From Rhodobacteraceae bacterium Araon29 (GTDB taxonomy: Bacteria; Pseudomonadota; Alphaproteobacteria; Rhodobacterales; Rhodobacteraceae): 64,000 bases of DNA. The stretch spans positions 1,302,001-1,366,000 of the forward strand of contig CP046865.1 of assembly GCA_039640505.1 (NCBI GenBank), in the 5' to 3' direction. Positions 44,434 to 54,148 of the stretch are shown here, one piece after another. Both the position numbers and the translations under genes were made by a program. The notes beneath the pieces were generated by a model. The model saw only the letters and a program-made list of their open reading frames with translations. It made no database searches and was not told the origin of the DNA. Position 1 is the stretch's first letter; the number at the start of each line of letters is the position of its first letter.

Positions 44434-45864
44434 ATGAAACCTGCGAATGAGCCCAGTTTTAGAGAGAGTGTTGATTTGATGTTTAGCCGTGCTGTGCGGT
44501 TGATGGATTTACCTCCGGGGTTGGAACAGAAAATTAGAGTGTGCAACGCTACATATACAGTGAGGTTTGGGGTGCGGCTCAGGGGGCAGATCCAAACATT
44601 TACCGGATATCGGGCGGTGCATTCGGAACATATGGAACCGGTCAAGGGAGGTATTCGCTACGCCGAGGCTGTCAATCAGGATGAAGTAGAAGCGCTTGCC
44701 GCTTTGATGACCTATAAATGTGCGCTGGTTGAGGCGCCGTTTGGCGGATCAAAAGGCGGGCTTTGCATCAACCCGCGTGACTATGAGGAACATGAACTTG
44801 AGCTCATCACACGGCGCTTTGCCTATGAGCTGATCAAGCGCGATCTGATCAATCCAAGCCAGAATGTACCTGCGCCTGATATGGGCACGGGCGAGCGGGA
44901 AATGGCATGGATTGCCGATCAATTTGCGCGCATGAACACCACCGATATCAATGCCCGGGCCTGTGTGACCGGAAAGCCGTTGAATGCGGGCGGTATTGCC
45001 GGGCGGGTCGAGGCCACCGGCCGCGGCGTTCAATATGCGCTGCAAGAATTTTTCCGCGAACCAAAAGATATGGCCAAAGCCGGTCTTTCCGGAACGCTTG
45101 ACGGCAAAAGGGTGGTAGTGCAAGGGCTTGGAAATGTGGGCTATCATGCGGCTAAATTTCTGCAAGAAGAAGATGGCGCGCGCATTACCGGAATAATCGA
45201 ACGCGATGGCGCTTTGGTTAGCGACAGCGGCCTTGATGTCGAGGCTGTACGCAACTGGATAATCGAACATGGCGGCATTACCGGATACCCTGACGCCACC
45301 TTTGTTGCCGAGGGTGCTCAGGTGCTTGAGCAGGAGTGTGATATTTTGATCCCGGCAGCGCTGGAAGGAGTGATCAATCTAGAAAATGCGGCAAATATCA
45401 AAGCCCCGCTGATTATTGAAGCTGCCAATGGGCCGGTAACTGCCGGGGCAGATGATATTTTACGAGAAAAAGGCTGTGTCATTATCCCAGATATGTATGC
45501 CAATGCCGGCGGTGTGACCGTGTCCTATTTTGAATGGGTCAAAAACCTAAGCCATATTCGTTTTGGCCGCATGCAGCGGCGTCAGGAAGAGTCCCGTCAG
45601 GAATTGGTGGTCCGCGAATTTGAAAGCCTATCGCAAGCCATGGGCGACAGTTGGAGCCTGTCGCCGGGTTTTAAACAGCGCTATTTGCGCGGCGCAGGCG
45701 AATTGGAACTGGTGCGCTCAGGCCTTGATGATACCATGAGATCATCTTTCCAAGCCATGCGCGAAACCTGGCATGGCCGCGAAGATGTCACCGATCTACG
45801 CACCGCCGCCTATCTGGTTTCAATCGGCAAGGTGGCGGCAAGTTATCAAACCAAAGGATTGTAA
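44434..45864 (+). CDS. Glu/Leu/Phe/Val family dehydrogenase (glutamate dehydrogenase)
   Basis: Interconverts glutamate and 2-oxoglutarate plus ammonium, using NAD(P). ATG 44434 follows GGAG by nine bases and gives 476 residues. Catalytic Lys region EAPFGGSKGGLCINP; MGTGEREMAWIADQF; the NAD fold VVVQGLGNVGYHAAKF. The C-terminal extension (SPGFKQRYLRGAGELELV...) is typical of alphaproteobacterial GDHs. The close position to a PLP dehydratase and sarcosine oxidase genes suggests a role in handling ammonium from amino-acid breakdown. Confidence 0.92.
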   Translation: MKPANEPSFRESVDLMFSRAVRLMDLPPGLEQKIRVCNATYTVRFGVRLRGQIQTFTGYRAVHSEHMEPVKGGIRYAEAVNQDEVEALAALMTYKCALVEAPFGGSKGGLCINPRDYEEHELELITRRFAYELIKRDLINPSQNVPAPDMGTGEREMAWIADQFARMNTTDINARACVTGKPLNAGGIAGRVEATGRGVQYALQEFFREPKDMAKAGLSGTLDGKRVVVQGLGNVGYHAAKFLQEEDGARITGIIERDGALVSDSGLDVEAVRNWIIEHGGITGYPDATFVAEGAQVLEQECDILIPAALEGVINLENAANIKAPLIIEAANGPVTAGADDILREKGCVIIPDMYANAGGVTVSYFEWVKNLSHIRFGRMQRRQEESRQELVVREFESLSQAMGDSWSLSPGFKQRYLRGAGELELVRSGLDDTMRSSFQAMRETWHGREDVTDLRTAAYLVSIGKVAASYQTKGL

Positions 45865-45905
45865 CGCTTAAATAGTATATAAGTGAGAAAGGATTGATCT
45901 GCGCC

Positions 45906-46883
45906 ATGTCCGGATTTGTAACGCAGGCCGAGTTTGAAGCTGCACAGAAAATTGTTTACCGGCACATAAACCCGACACTTCAGCACGTTTGGCCAATCTT
46001 AGCAGACGAAATGGACTGCGAGCTGTGGGTTAAACATGAAAACCACACGCCGCTTGGGGCCTTTAAAATGCGTGGCGGCCTGGTCTATATGCATGGCCGT
46101 GCCCAGGCTGGCCTTGGCAATGGTGTGATAACGGCCTCAACCGGCAATCATGGCCAGTCTATCCCCTATGCTGCCGCACAACATGACATTCCGTCCGTGG
46201 TTGTGGTGCCTACCAATAACCCGCGCGATAAAAACAACGCAATCCGGGCACTGGGCGCTGAATTGGTCGAGGTGGGCCATGATTTTGATCAATCTAAAAT
46301 AACTGCTGAGCAACTGGCCCAAAGCCGAGATCTGCATATGGTTCCATCCTTTCACCGCGCCCTTGTCCAAGGGGTCAGCACTTATGCCCATGAGCTATTT
46401 TCAGAAGCAGGTGAGCTGGATGCGGTTTATGTACCCATCGGTCTGGGCTCTGGCATTTGTGGGGTGATGGCGGTGCGGGATCTTTTGGGACTTAAAACCC
46501 AAGTGATCGGAGTGGTCTCTGAACGGGCCAATGCCTATCGGCTGTCAGTCGAGGCTGGAAAGCCAGTGGCAACAAATGCCGCGAATAGTTTTGCTGAAGG
46601 GATTGCAGTGCGTGCACCGCACCCTGAAGCCTTAGCCGCAATCAAAGCAGGCGCAGAGCGTGTCATAGAGGTCAGCGAAGATATGATTGCCGAAGCGATA
46701 CGGCTTTTGTTTCGCGCAACCCACAACGTGGCAGAAGGTGCTGGCGCGGCGGCTTTGGCCGGTTTAATGAGCGAAAAGGCGAAAATGGCCAATAAACGTA
46801 TTGGCGTGATATTATGTGGTGGTAATATAGACGCAGATAAATTCGCAGATGTGCTGGGTGGAAATACGCCGGTTCCGGGGTAG
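45906..46883 (+). CDS. PLP-dependent serine/threonine-type dehydratase (EutB-like)
   Basis: 325 residues. PLP-lysine motif HTPLGAFKMRGG (Lys about residue 54), the glycine loop ASTGNHGQSIPYAA, then VPIGLGSGICGVMAV and the C-terminal NVAEGAGAAALAGL. This is the fold-type II family of threonine/serine dehydratases; a close relative is the hydroxyectoine-utilisation dehydratase EutB. It is encoded just ahead of soxB (33-base gap), so deamination of serine made from sarcosine-derived glycine is an attractive role but not proven. The TTG at 45894 is an alternative start. Confidence 0.85.
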   Translation: MSGFVTQAEFEAAQKIVYRHINPTLQHVWPILADEMDCELWVKHENHTPLGAFKMRGGLVYMHGRAQAGLGNGVITASTGNHGQSIPYAAAQHDIPSVVVVPTNNPRDKNNAIRALGAELVEVGHDFDQSKITAEQLAQSRDLHMVPSFHRALVQGVSTYAHELFSEAGELDAVYVPIGLGSGICGVMAVRDLLGLKTQVIGVVSERANAYRLSVEAGKPVATNAANSFAEGIAVRAPHPEALAAIKAGAERVIEVSEDMIAEAIRLLFRATHNVAEGAGAAALAGLMSEKAKMANKRIGVILCGGNIDADKFADVLGGNTPVPG

Positions 46884-46915
46884 GCAAACAGCGATGGGAA
46901 GAAAAAGGGTGGCCA

Positions 46916-48172
46916 ATGATGCGGTTTTCCGCTTGGGAAGTGCTAAAGCAGGGTCTGTCAGGTAATAAAGGCTGGACGCCGCATTGGCGCAGCCCTGATC
47001 CTCAAAGCAGCTATGATGTGATAATCATTGGCGGCGGCGGCCATGGTCTATCAACAGCCTATTATCTTGCAAAAAACCATGGTTTAACCAATGTTGCGGT
47101 GCTCGAAAAAGGGCATCTGGGCAGCGGTAACATTGGCCGCAATACCACCATTGTGCGTGCCAATTATATGCTGCCGGGAAATTCTGAATTTTACAGCCAT
47201 TCGTTAAAATTATGGGAAGGTTTGGAGCCTGAGCTAAACTACAACGTGATGCATTCGCAGCGCGGCCAAATCGCGCTTTTCCATTCTGATGGGCAACGCG
47301 ATGCCGCCGTCCGGCGCGCAAACGCCATGATCAACCGCGGCGACGAAGCAGAAATGCTCAGCCAGCCTGATCTGCGCAAAATGCTGCCTTATCTGAATTA
47401 TGATAATGCACGCTTTCCAATATATGGTGGTATTTTACAGCGCCGCGCAGGCACAGCGCGCCATGATGCTGTCGCATGGGGCTATGCGCGCGGAGCAGAT
47501 AGTCGCGGCGTTGATCTTATTCAAAACTGCGAAGTGACAGGCATTGATATTGAAAATGGTGTGGTTAAAGGCGTTCAAACCACGCGCGGTGCGATCCGCG
47601 CCAAAAAAGTCGCTATTGTGGTGGCGGGCCGCTCTAGTCAAGTGGCCGCGCTGGCTGGTATGAAATTGCCAATCGAAAGCCACATCTTGCAGGCATTCGT
47701 GACCGAGGGATTAAAGCCCTGCATTGATCATGTGGTCAGCTTCGGCATGGGGCATTATTATATCAGCCAGTCGGATAAAGGCGGGCTCGTTTTTGGCGGA
47801 AACCTCGACTATTATGCCTCATATGCATCGCGGGGCAATTTGCCGATGAAAGAGCATGTGATGGAGGCTGCCATGGCCTTGATGCCGATGATAGGCAAGG
47901 CAAAAGTGCTGCGCTCATGGGGCGGCATTATGGATATGTCGCCCGATGGCAGCCCAGTGATTGATAAAACCCACATTGAGGGGCTCTATTTGAATTGCGG
48001 CTGGTGCTACGGCGGCTTTAAGGCTGTTCCCGGATCGGGCTATAGCTTTGCCCATTTGCTGGCTACGGATAAACACCATGACACTGCCGCTAAATTCCGG
48101 CTGGACCGTTTTAAATCCGGATACGGGTTGATGGACGAAGAAGGCACCGGATCGCAGCATAATCTGCATTGA
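46916..48172 (+). CDS. soxB: Sarcosine oxidase beta subunit
   Basis: The catalytic subunit of heterotetrameric sarcosine oxidase, which demethylates N-methylglycine to glycine. 418 residues. FAD loop YDVIIIGGGGHGLSTAYYL (residues 33-51). GTARHDAVAWGY around residue 183 matches the region with the His that carries covalent FMN. The C-terminal GLYLNCGWCYGGFKAVPGSG is also typical. First of the sox genes proper, with the PLP dehydratase immediately upstream and soxD, soxA, soxG downstream. Confidence 0.95.
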   Translation: MMRFSAWEVLKQGLSGNKGWTPHWRSPDPQSSYDVIIIGGGGHGLSTAYYLAKNHGLTNVAVLEKGHLGSGNIGRNTTIVRANYMLPGNSEFYSHSLKLWEGLEPELNYNVMHSQRGQIALFHSDGQRDAAVRRANAMINRGDEAEMLSQPDLRKMLPYLNYDNARFPIYGGILQRRAGTARHDAVAWGYARGADSRGVDLIQNCEVTGIDIENGVVKGVQTTRGAIRAKKVAIVVAGRSSQVAALAGMKLPIESHILQAFVTEGLKPCIDHVVSFGMGHYYISQSDKGGLVFGGNLDYYASYASRGNLPMKEHVMEAAMALMPMIGKAKVLRSWGGIMDMSPDGSPVIDKTHIEGLYLNCGWCYGGFKAVPGSGYSFAHLLATDKHHDTAAKFRLDRFKSGYGLMDEEGTGSQHNLH

Positions 48173-48179
48173 GGACGTT

Positions 48180-48251
48180 ATGATCAAAATGCTTGGATAT
48201 CACGGCCAAACACCAGCGCAGCGCCATAGAGCAAAATCGAGGACAGCATGA
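48180..48251 (+). CDS. 23-residue mini-ORF between soxB and soxD
   Basis: ATG 48180 is preceded by GAGGACGTT. The frame reads 23 codons rich in basic residues (ending HRAKSRTA) and stops with a TGA overlapping the soxD start (ATGA). No homologue is recognised. It fills the gap between soxB and soxD and could couple their translation or be a remnant; it may equally be chance. Confidence 0.35.
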   Translation: MIKMLGYHGQTPAQRHRAKSRTA

Positions 48252-48529
48252 GAATTCCCTGTCCCGAATGCGGACCTCGTGATCGGCGCGAGTTCTATTA
48301 TCAAGGCGCGGCTACCGCTTTAGAGCGCCCAGAGGCCGACGCCGATGATGCAGCATGGGATGCGTATTTGCACATCCGCGATAACCCGGCCGGGGAAACC
48401 CGTGATTTGTGGTACCATCAGGCAGGCTGCGGCCGTTGGCTTGTGGTGCGCCGCAATACTGTAACCCATGAGGTGCTCGGCGCCGAGTTGGCGCTTGCGC
48501 ACCCCAAGGCCAAGGATGACAGCGCATGA
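48248..48529 (+). CDS. soxD: Sarcosine oxidase delta subunit
   Basis: The 93-residue zinc-binding small subunit of heterotetrameric sarcosine oxidase. The zinc ligands fit the known pattern: Cys5 and Cys8 (CPECGP), His57 and Cys61 (WYHQAGC). GPRDRREFYYQG is a family signature. Translation is coupled on both sides by four-base ATGA overlaps. Confidence 0.95.
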   Translation: MRIPCPECGPRDRREFYYQGAATALERPEADADDAAWDAYLHIRDNPAGETRDLWYHQAGCGRWLVVRRNTVTHEVLGAELALAHPKAKDDSA

Positions 48530-51459
48530 GGGTGAAAAGCGCAGGTCAAATTGATCGCAGCCGTCCGTTGAAGTTTAGCTTTGACGGGGTTAGCTATAGC
48601 GGATTTTCCGGGGATACTTTGGCCTCGGCGCTGCTGGCCAATGATGTGCGTCTGATCGGCCGGTCCTTTAAATATCATCGCCCGCGCGGGGTTCTAACGG
48701 CGGGCAGCGAAGAGCCGAACGCCTTGGTCACCCTGCGCCGAGGCCAAAACCAAGACCCCAATATCCGCGCCACCCAGCAAGAGCTTTACGGCGGGCTTGA
48801 AGCACTTAGCCAAAACCGCTGGCCCAGCTTGAATTATGATCTTTTGTCGATAAATGATCTGGTCGCGCCGTTTATATCGGCCGGTTTTTATTACAAAACC
48901 TTCATGTGGCCGAAAGCCTTTTGGGAACGGGTTTATGAGCCGTTGATCCGCCGCGCTGCCGGGCTTGGGGCCTTGAACGGCGCGCCGGATACTGACCGCT
49001 ATGAGCAAGCCTTTGCGTTTTGCGATCTTTTGGTGATCGGCGCCGGTCCGGCGGGGTTGATGGCTGCGCTCAATGCGGCGCGCTCGGGGCTTGAAGTGAT
49101 CCTTGCTGATGAAGACAGCCGCTTTGGCGGCCGCCTGAACAGTGAAACTTACGACATTGGCGGCGCTGCCGGGGCAGATTGGGCAGCGCAGGTCACAGCA
49201 GAGCTAAAAGAGATGCCAAATGTGCGTCTTATGCCACGCACCACGGTGACGGGCGCCTATGATCAGGGCACGTTTGGCGCGCTTGAGCGGGTCGCGCAGC
49301 ATTTGCCTTCCGGGCAAGGCGATCTGCCCGAGGCCTGCTTTTGGCGGATTGTGTGCCGCCGCTCGATTTTGGCGGCTGGCGCGTTAGAGCGCGGCATTGC
49401 TTTTGCCAATAATGACCGGCCCGGCGTGATGATGGCCTCGGCGGTGCGCAGCTATGTGAACCGCTACGGTGTCGCGCCCGGCAAGGCGGTGGTTATCTTT
49501 GGCAACAATGATAATGCCGCGCGCACGGCAAAGGACCTTGCCGCCGCCGGCGTGCAGATTGCCGCCTATGTTGAGGCCCGCGAAAGCGCGCCGATCACAG
49601 GCGATTTCCCGATCTACACCAATGCGCAGATTTGCAACACCACCGGACGGCACGGGCTGGACGGGGTTACCCTGCGCCACGCGGGCGGCGAGACCAAGCT
49701 TGCGGCGGATTGTTTGGCCATGAGCGGCGGATGGAACCCCACGGTGCATCTAAGCTGCCACATGGGCGGTCGACCGGTTTGGGAGGATGGCCTCCAGGCG
49801 TTTCTGCCGGCCAAAGATGCAGTGCCGGGCATGCTTTATGCCGGATCAACCGCCGGGGCGATGTCAACCCAAGCCTGCCTGCGATCAGGCCTGCAAGCCG
49901 CCGCGCAGGCAATCCGCGATCTTGGCAAAACACCAGCAAAGCAAAAGATGCCTCAGGCCGAAGATGAAGCATATGCGGTCACTGCACTGTGGTCAGTGCC
50001 CGGAAAAGCCCGCGCTTGGCTCGATTTTCAAAATGATGTAACCACCAAGGATGTGGCGCAGTCGGCGCAGGAAGGCTTTGCCTCGGTCGAGCATATGAAA
50101 CGCTACACTACCCAAGGCATGGCCCCCGATCAGGGCAAAAATTCAAATGTAGCAGCTTTGGCGGTTTTGGCAGATGCCACTGGCCAAAGTATTGCGGGCA
50201 CAGGCACCACCACGTTCCGCCCGCCCTATACGCCGGTTGCCATTGCTGCCATGGGCGCATCTGGCGTCGGCAAAGGCTTTGCCCCCGAGCGGATCAGCGC
50301 GGCGCAGAAAGCCATTGAGGAACGCGGCGCGCCGCTGATTGAGGCCGGGCTCTGGTACCGGCCAAGCTATTTTCCGCAGCCTGGCGAAACCACATGGCGG
50401 CAATCGTGCGACCGTGAGGTTGCGATGGTGCGCACATCGGTCGGGGTCTGCGATGTCTCTACGCTGGGCAAGATAGACATTCAGGGATCCGATGCCGGTA
50501 AGCTGCTTGATCTTGTTTACACAAACCGGTTTTCAACATTGAAAGAGCGCCGCGTGCGCTATGGTTTGATGCTGCGCGAAGACGGCTTCGTGATGGATGA
50601 TGGAACCACGGCGCGGCTTGGATCAGAGCATTATGTGATGACCACCACCACGGCTGCCGCAGGCGATGTGATGCGGCATCTTGAATTTGTGCATCAAGGC
50701 CTGCATCCCAACTGGGATATCAACCTGATGTCTGTCACCGAGAACTGGGCGCAATTTGCCATTGCTGGACCAGACGCCAAAGCGCTGATCGACGGGCTGC
50801 TCGATACGCCACTAGATCCGAAAAGCTGGCCTTTCATGAGTTGCGGCACTGTCAATATAATGGGGGTCAAAGCCCGGCTGTTCCGGATTTCCTTTAGCGG
50901 CGAGCTTGGCTACGAGCTGGCAGTTCCGGCGCGTTATGGCGACAGCCTATTTCGCATTTTGCTGGCGCGGGCCGAAGAAATGGGCGGCGGCGCCTACGGT
51001 ATGGAGGCGCTGAATGTTTTGCGCATCGAAAAAGGCTTTATCACCCATGCCGAAATTGATGGCCGGATCACGGCCTTTGATATTGGGTTTGACAAGATGA
51101 TCAGCGACGACAAAGATTGTATCGGCAAAGCCGCAGCGCAGCGCCCGGGTCTGCGCGATCCAGAGCGTGAGCGGCTTGTGGGGCTAAAACCTGTGGGCGC
51201 GGTCAAACAACTGACCGCTGGCGCCCACCTTTTTGCTGCCGATGATGCGGCTGTTAGCGATCATGATCAGGGATACATTACATCGGTGGGATTTTCCCCG
51301 ACCTTGGGGCATTATCTGGGCTTGGGCTTTTTGAAAAATGGCCCCGAGCGGATTGGTGAAACCATCAAAATGGTGGATCATATGCGCCAGATTGAAACTT
51401 TATGCGAAGTGATCCCCCCCGTGGCCTTTGATCCAGAAGGAGGGCGCACGCGTGCTTAG
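48526..51459 (+). CDS. soxA: Sarcosine oxidase alpha subunit
   Basis: 977 residues. Residues ~15-95 hold a ferredoxin-like 2Fe-2S-type fold without a cluster (the Fer2_4 domain). At ~166-500 is an NAD(P)/FAD-type domain starting LLVIGAGPAGLMAALNAARSG. Residues ~600-970 form a GcvT/aminomethyltransferase domain that transfers the methyl carbon to tetrahydrofolate (GELGYELAVPARYG, EALNVLRIEKGFI). Product: 5,10-methylene-THF and, with SoxB, H2O2. Starts with an ATGA overlap with soxD and overlaps soxG by eight bases. Confidence 0.95.
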   Translation: MRVKSAGQIDRSRPLKFSFDGVSYSGFSGDTLASALLANDVRLIGRSFKYHRPRGVLTAGSEEPNALVTLRRGQNQDPNIRATQQELYGGLEALSQNRWPSLNYDLLSINDLVAPFISAGFYYKTFMWPKAFWERVYEPLIRRAAGLGALNGAPDTDRYEQAFAFCDLLVIGAGPAGLMAALNAARSGLEVILADEDSRFGGRLNSETYDIGGAAGADWAAQVTAELKEMPNVRLMPRTTVTGAYDQGTFGALERVAQHLPSGQGDLPEACFWRIVCRRSILAAGALERGIAFANNDRPGVMMASAVRSYVNRYGVAPGKAVVIFGNNDNAARTAKDLAAAGVQIAAYVEARESAPITGDFPIYTNAQICNTTGRHGLDGVTLRHAGGETKLAADCLAMSGGWNPTVHLSCHMGGRPVWEDGLQAFLPAKDAVPGMLYAGSTAGAMSTQACLRSGLQAAAQAIRDLGKTPAKQKMPQAEDEAYAVTALWSVPGKARAWLDFQNDVTTKDVAQSAQEGFASVEHMKRYTTQGMAPDQGKNSNVAALAVLADATGQSIAGTGTTTFRPPYTPVAIAAMGASGVGKGFAPERISAAQKAIEERGAPLIEAGLWYRPSYFPQPGETTWRQSCDREVAMVRTSVGVCDVSTLGKIDIQGSDAGKLLDLVYTNRFSTLKERRVRYGLMLREDGFVMDDGTTARLGSEHYVMTTTTAAAGDVMRHLEFVHQGLHPNWDINLMSVTENWAQFAIAGPDAKALIDGLLDTPLDPKSWPFMSCGTVNIMGVKARLFRISFSGELGYELAVPARYGDSLFRILLARAEEMGGGAYGMEALNVLRIEKGFITHAEIDGRITAFDIGFDKMISDDKDCIGKAAAQRPGLRDPERERLVGLKPVGAVKQLTAGAHLFAADDAAVSDHDQGYITSVGFSPTLGHYLGLGFLKNGPERIGETIKMVDHMRQIETLCEVIPPVAFDPEGGRTRA

Positions 51460-52000
51460 CCTGACTGCAAAATCAGCCTGTGATGGGCTTTTGCCACTGA
51501 CCATAGGCTCAGTATCGGTGGTGGAAATGAGTTCGGCGGTCATTACCGCGCTGGGCTGCCGCACAGATCAGCAAAAAGCACTTTCCTCGGCCCTGAAAAC
51601 ACACCATGGACTGGCGCTTCCAGCCACGCAAAGGGCAACAGGAAAAGCCTCGGCGCGTTGCTTGTGGTATGGCGCGCAATATCTTTTGATCGGTCCAAAA
51701 CCGCATCCGGCCTTGGCCAAAACCGCCGCCCTAGTGGATCAGTCAGACGGCTTTGCGGCGATCACACTCAAAGGCACGCACAGCCGAGAGGTGCTCGCAA
51801 GACTGGTTCCAATTGATCTTAGCCCTGCTGTGTTCAAACAGGGCCATAGCGCCCGCAGCCTGTTGCAGCATATCCATATCTCCATCACGCGCGTTTCCAA
51901 AGATGGGTTTTTAATTCTGGCGCCGCGCTCGATGGCGGGAACACTGATCAAGGATTTGAAGTCAGCGATGCAAACTGTGGCGGCGCGGGATACGCTTTGA
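51452..52000 (+). CDS. soxG: Sarcosine oxidase gamma subunit
   Basis: About 182 residues from GTG 51452, which has AGAAGGAGGG upstream and overlaps the soxA stop by eight bases. The C-terminal part (LVPIDLSPAVFKQGHSARSLLQHI, followed by FLILAPRSMAGTL) matches SoxG proteins, structurally like a GcvT-derived domain. Completes the B-D-A-G order that is standard for this operon. Confidence 0.93.
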   Translation: MLSLTAKSACDGLLPLTIGSVSVVEMSSAVITALGCRTDQQKALSSALKTHHGLALPATQRATGKASARCLWYGAQYLLIGPKPHPALAKTAALVDQSDGFAAITLKGTHSREVLARLVPIDLSPAVFKQGHSARSLLQHIHISITRVSKDGFLILAPRSMAGTLIKDLKSAMQTVAARDTL

Positions 52001-52092
52001 ACGGCTTTTGGTTTAAAAACCTCATTTCTGGATAAAGCTTATGTGTGCAGAGAGGGCTGGACTTTGCAGAGCCAAGGGAAGATATTTACACC

Positions 52093-54039
52093 ATGAGCCT
52101 TCCGCCCGGATTCCTTGACGAGTTACGCACCCGTGTCAGCCTAACCTCAGTGGTTGGACGCAAAGTGTCATGGGATATGCGCAAATCCAATCAGGGCAAA
52201 GGCGATATGTGGGCACCTTGCCCATTTCACCAAGAAAAAACGGCCTCGTTTCACGTCGATGACCGCAAAGGGTTTTACTATTGCTTTGGCTGTCAGGCCA
52301 AGGGCGATGCGATCAGTTTTATCAAAGACACCGAAAATGTGAGCTTTATCGAAGCGGTTGAAATTCTGGCAGGTGAGGCTGGGATGAGCATGCCAGCGCG
52401 CGATCCGCAGGCGCGCGAAAAAGCAGATCATCGCAGTGAGCTTAGCGATGTGATGGAGCAGGCGGTGCGGTATTTTAGAATGACGCTGAACACCGCCGCC
52501 GCCGCGCCAGCACGCAGCTATCTGGAAGGGCGCGGGTTAAGCCCCGCCACCCAAGAGCGCTTTGATCTGGGATTTGCGCTGGATGATCGCAGCGCGCTGA
52601 TCCGCCATTTGACAGATAGCGGTGTGGCCATTGAAAAAATAATTGAAACCGGACTGTGTATCAAGCCCGATGATGGCGGCGCGCCTTATGACCGGTTTCG
52701 GGGCCGCATTATGTTTCCCATTCGCGATATGCGCGGTCGGTGCGTTGCTTTTGGCGGCCGGGCCATGGACCCTGCAGCGCGGGCCAAATACCTAAATTCG
52801 CCTGAGACCACTTTGTTTGACAAAGGCCGTTCGCTTTATAATCAGGCGGCGGCACGCTCAGAGTTAGGCAAAAATAGCCCCTTGATTGTGGCCGAAGGCT
52901 ATATGGATGTCATCGCGCTGGTTGAGGCCGGATTTAGTGCATCGGTTGCACCGCTTGGAACGGCGATCACCGAAGATCAGCTCACCTTGATGTGGCGCAT
53001 GCATACAGAGCCAATTATTGCCTTAGACGGGGATGCGGCCGGATTGCGCGCCGCTTTCCGGTTGATTGATCTGGCACTGCCGATGCTGGAAACCGGCCGT
53101 GCGCTGCGCTTTGCGCTGATGCCGCAAGGCCAGGATCCGGATGATGTTATCCGTCAGGGCGGCCCGCAGGCCTTGCAGGGGCTGCTGGATCAGGCGGTAC
53201 CCATGGTCGAGCTGATGTGGCGGCAGGCCACCGAGGGGCAGGTTTATGACAGCCCTGAGCGCAAAGCTGCGCTGGATAAAACAATCGGCTCTAAAATCGC
53301 GTTGATCCGTGATCCGGGGCTGCGCACCCATTATCAAAATGCGGTCAAAGATCTGCGCTGGAACTTGTTTCGCCCTCAGCGCAATCCTTCGGCTGGGCGC
53401 GGGCGATTTGGGGCAGGCGCGCGGCCAAGCTCTGCGCAGCCTTCGACCAAAGCATCGGCTTTGGCCGCCGCTGATGACGGCGTTGCACAATATATCCGCG
53501 AGGCTGTGATTATTGCGGTTCTGGTTGCCAGCCCGGCGGTGATCGATCAGTTGGTTGAGGATCTCAGCATGCTTGAATTTGCAGATGTGGAACTTGACCG
53601 GATGCTAAAGATTTTGCGCGGTGGCGGTTTTGCCAACCGCGGCGAGGTCGAGGCGCGGGTTACCGAAACGCTGGGCGCCGGGGCGCTTGAAAAGCTATGG
53701 GCGAGCGGACATGTGGCGATCACGCCCTGTCTGCGTCATCCGGGTAATATTGAAATGGCGCGAATGACGGTAGAGGAAGAGCTGGCAAAACTGGGCAGTG
53801 AGCAGGGCCTTGCCGCCGAGCTGAGCGAAGCTACAAAGGACCCGCAGCAGGCGCTGGATGATACCTCTTTATGGCGGCTTACCCGTGCGGCAGAAGCCAA
53901 AAATCGCGCCAGTCAACCCGATCAGCAGGACAAGGTTCAATACGACCTTGGGGACAATGGCGCCCGAATCAATCGCGATGAGCGCAGTAAATTAGACGCT
54001 CTTTTAGAAGAAATATCCTCTAGTAGACCCAAACATTGA
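52093..54039 (+). CDS. dnaG: DNA primase
   Basis: Synthesises RNA primers for replication. 648 residues from ATG 52093 (MSLPPGFLDELRTR). The CHC2-type zinc finger is CPFHQEKTASFHVDDRK...CFGC. The catalytic Toprim domain has LIVAEGYMDVIAL and IIALDGDAAG. The C-terminal DnaB-interacting region is alphaproteobacterial-like. It is followed by rpoD, as in the macromolecular synthesis arrangement. Confidence 0.96.
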   Translation: MSLPPGFLDELRTRVSLTSVVGRKVSWDMRKSNQGKGDMWAPCPFHQEKTASFHVDDRKGFYYCFGCQAKGDAISFIKDTENVSFIEAVEILAGEAGMSMPARDPQAREKADHRSELSDVMEQAVRYFRMTLNTAAAAPARSYLEGRGLSPATQERFDLGFALDDRSALIRHLTDSGVAIEKIIETGLCIKPDDGGAPYDRFRGRIMFPIRDMRGRCVAFGGRAMDPAARAKYLNSPETTLFDKGRSLYNQAAARSELGKNSPLIVAEGYMDVIALVEAGFSASVAPLGTAITEDQLTLMWRMHTEPIIALDGDAAGLRAAFRLIDLALPMLETGRALRFALMPQGQDPDDVIRQGGPQALQGLLDQAVPMVELMWRQATEGQVYDSPERKAALDKTIGSKIALIRDPGLRTHYQNAVKDLRWNLFRPQRNPSAGRGRFGAGARPSSAQPSTKASALAAADDGVAQYIREAVIIAVLVASPAVIDQLVEDLSMLEFADVELDRMLKILRGGGFANRGEVEARVTETLGAGALEKLWASGHVAITPCLRHPGNIEMARMTVEEELAKLGSEQGLAAELSEATKDPQQALDDTSLWRLTRAAEAKNRASQPDQQDKVQYDLGDNGARINRDERSKLDALLEEISSSRPKH

Positions 54040-54084
54040 AATTTTGGTGAGGAATTCCCAGATAAAAGCAGGTAAACCGGTGTG

Positions 54085-54125
54085 CGAATCACTAGATCAC
54101 GGTAATGATTCGTCCATCCGAATCA
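54085..54125. repeat. CGAATCA repeats between dnaG and rpoD
   Basis: CGAATCA at 54085-54091 and again at 54119-54125, with the inverted form TGATTCG at 54106-54112. The inverted pair could form a stem with a 14-base loop or be protein sites in the rpoD promoter region. Confidence 0.4.
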
Positions 54126-54148
54126 CTTGCCCCAGTTAGGATACAATA

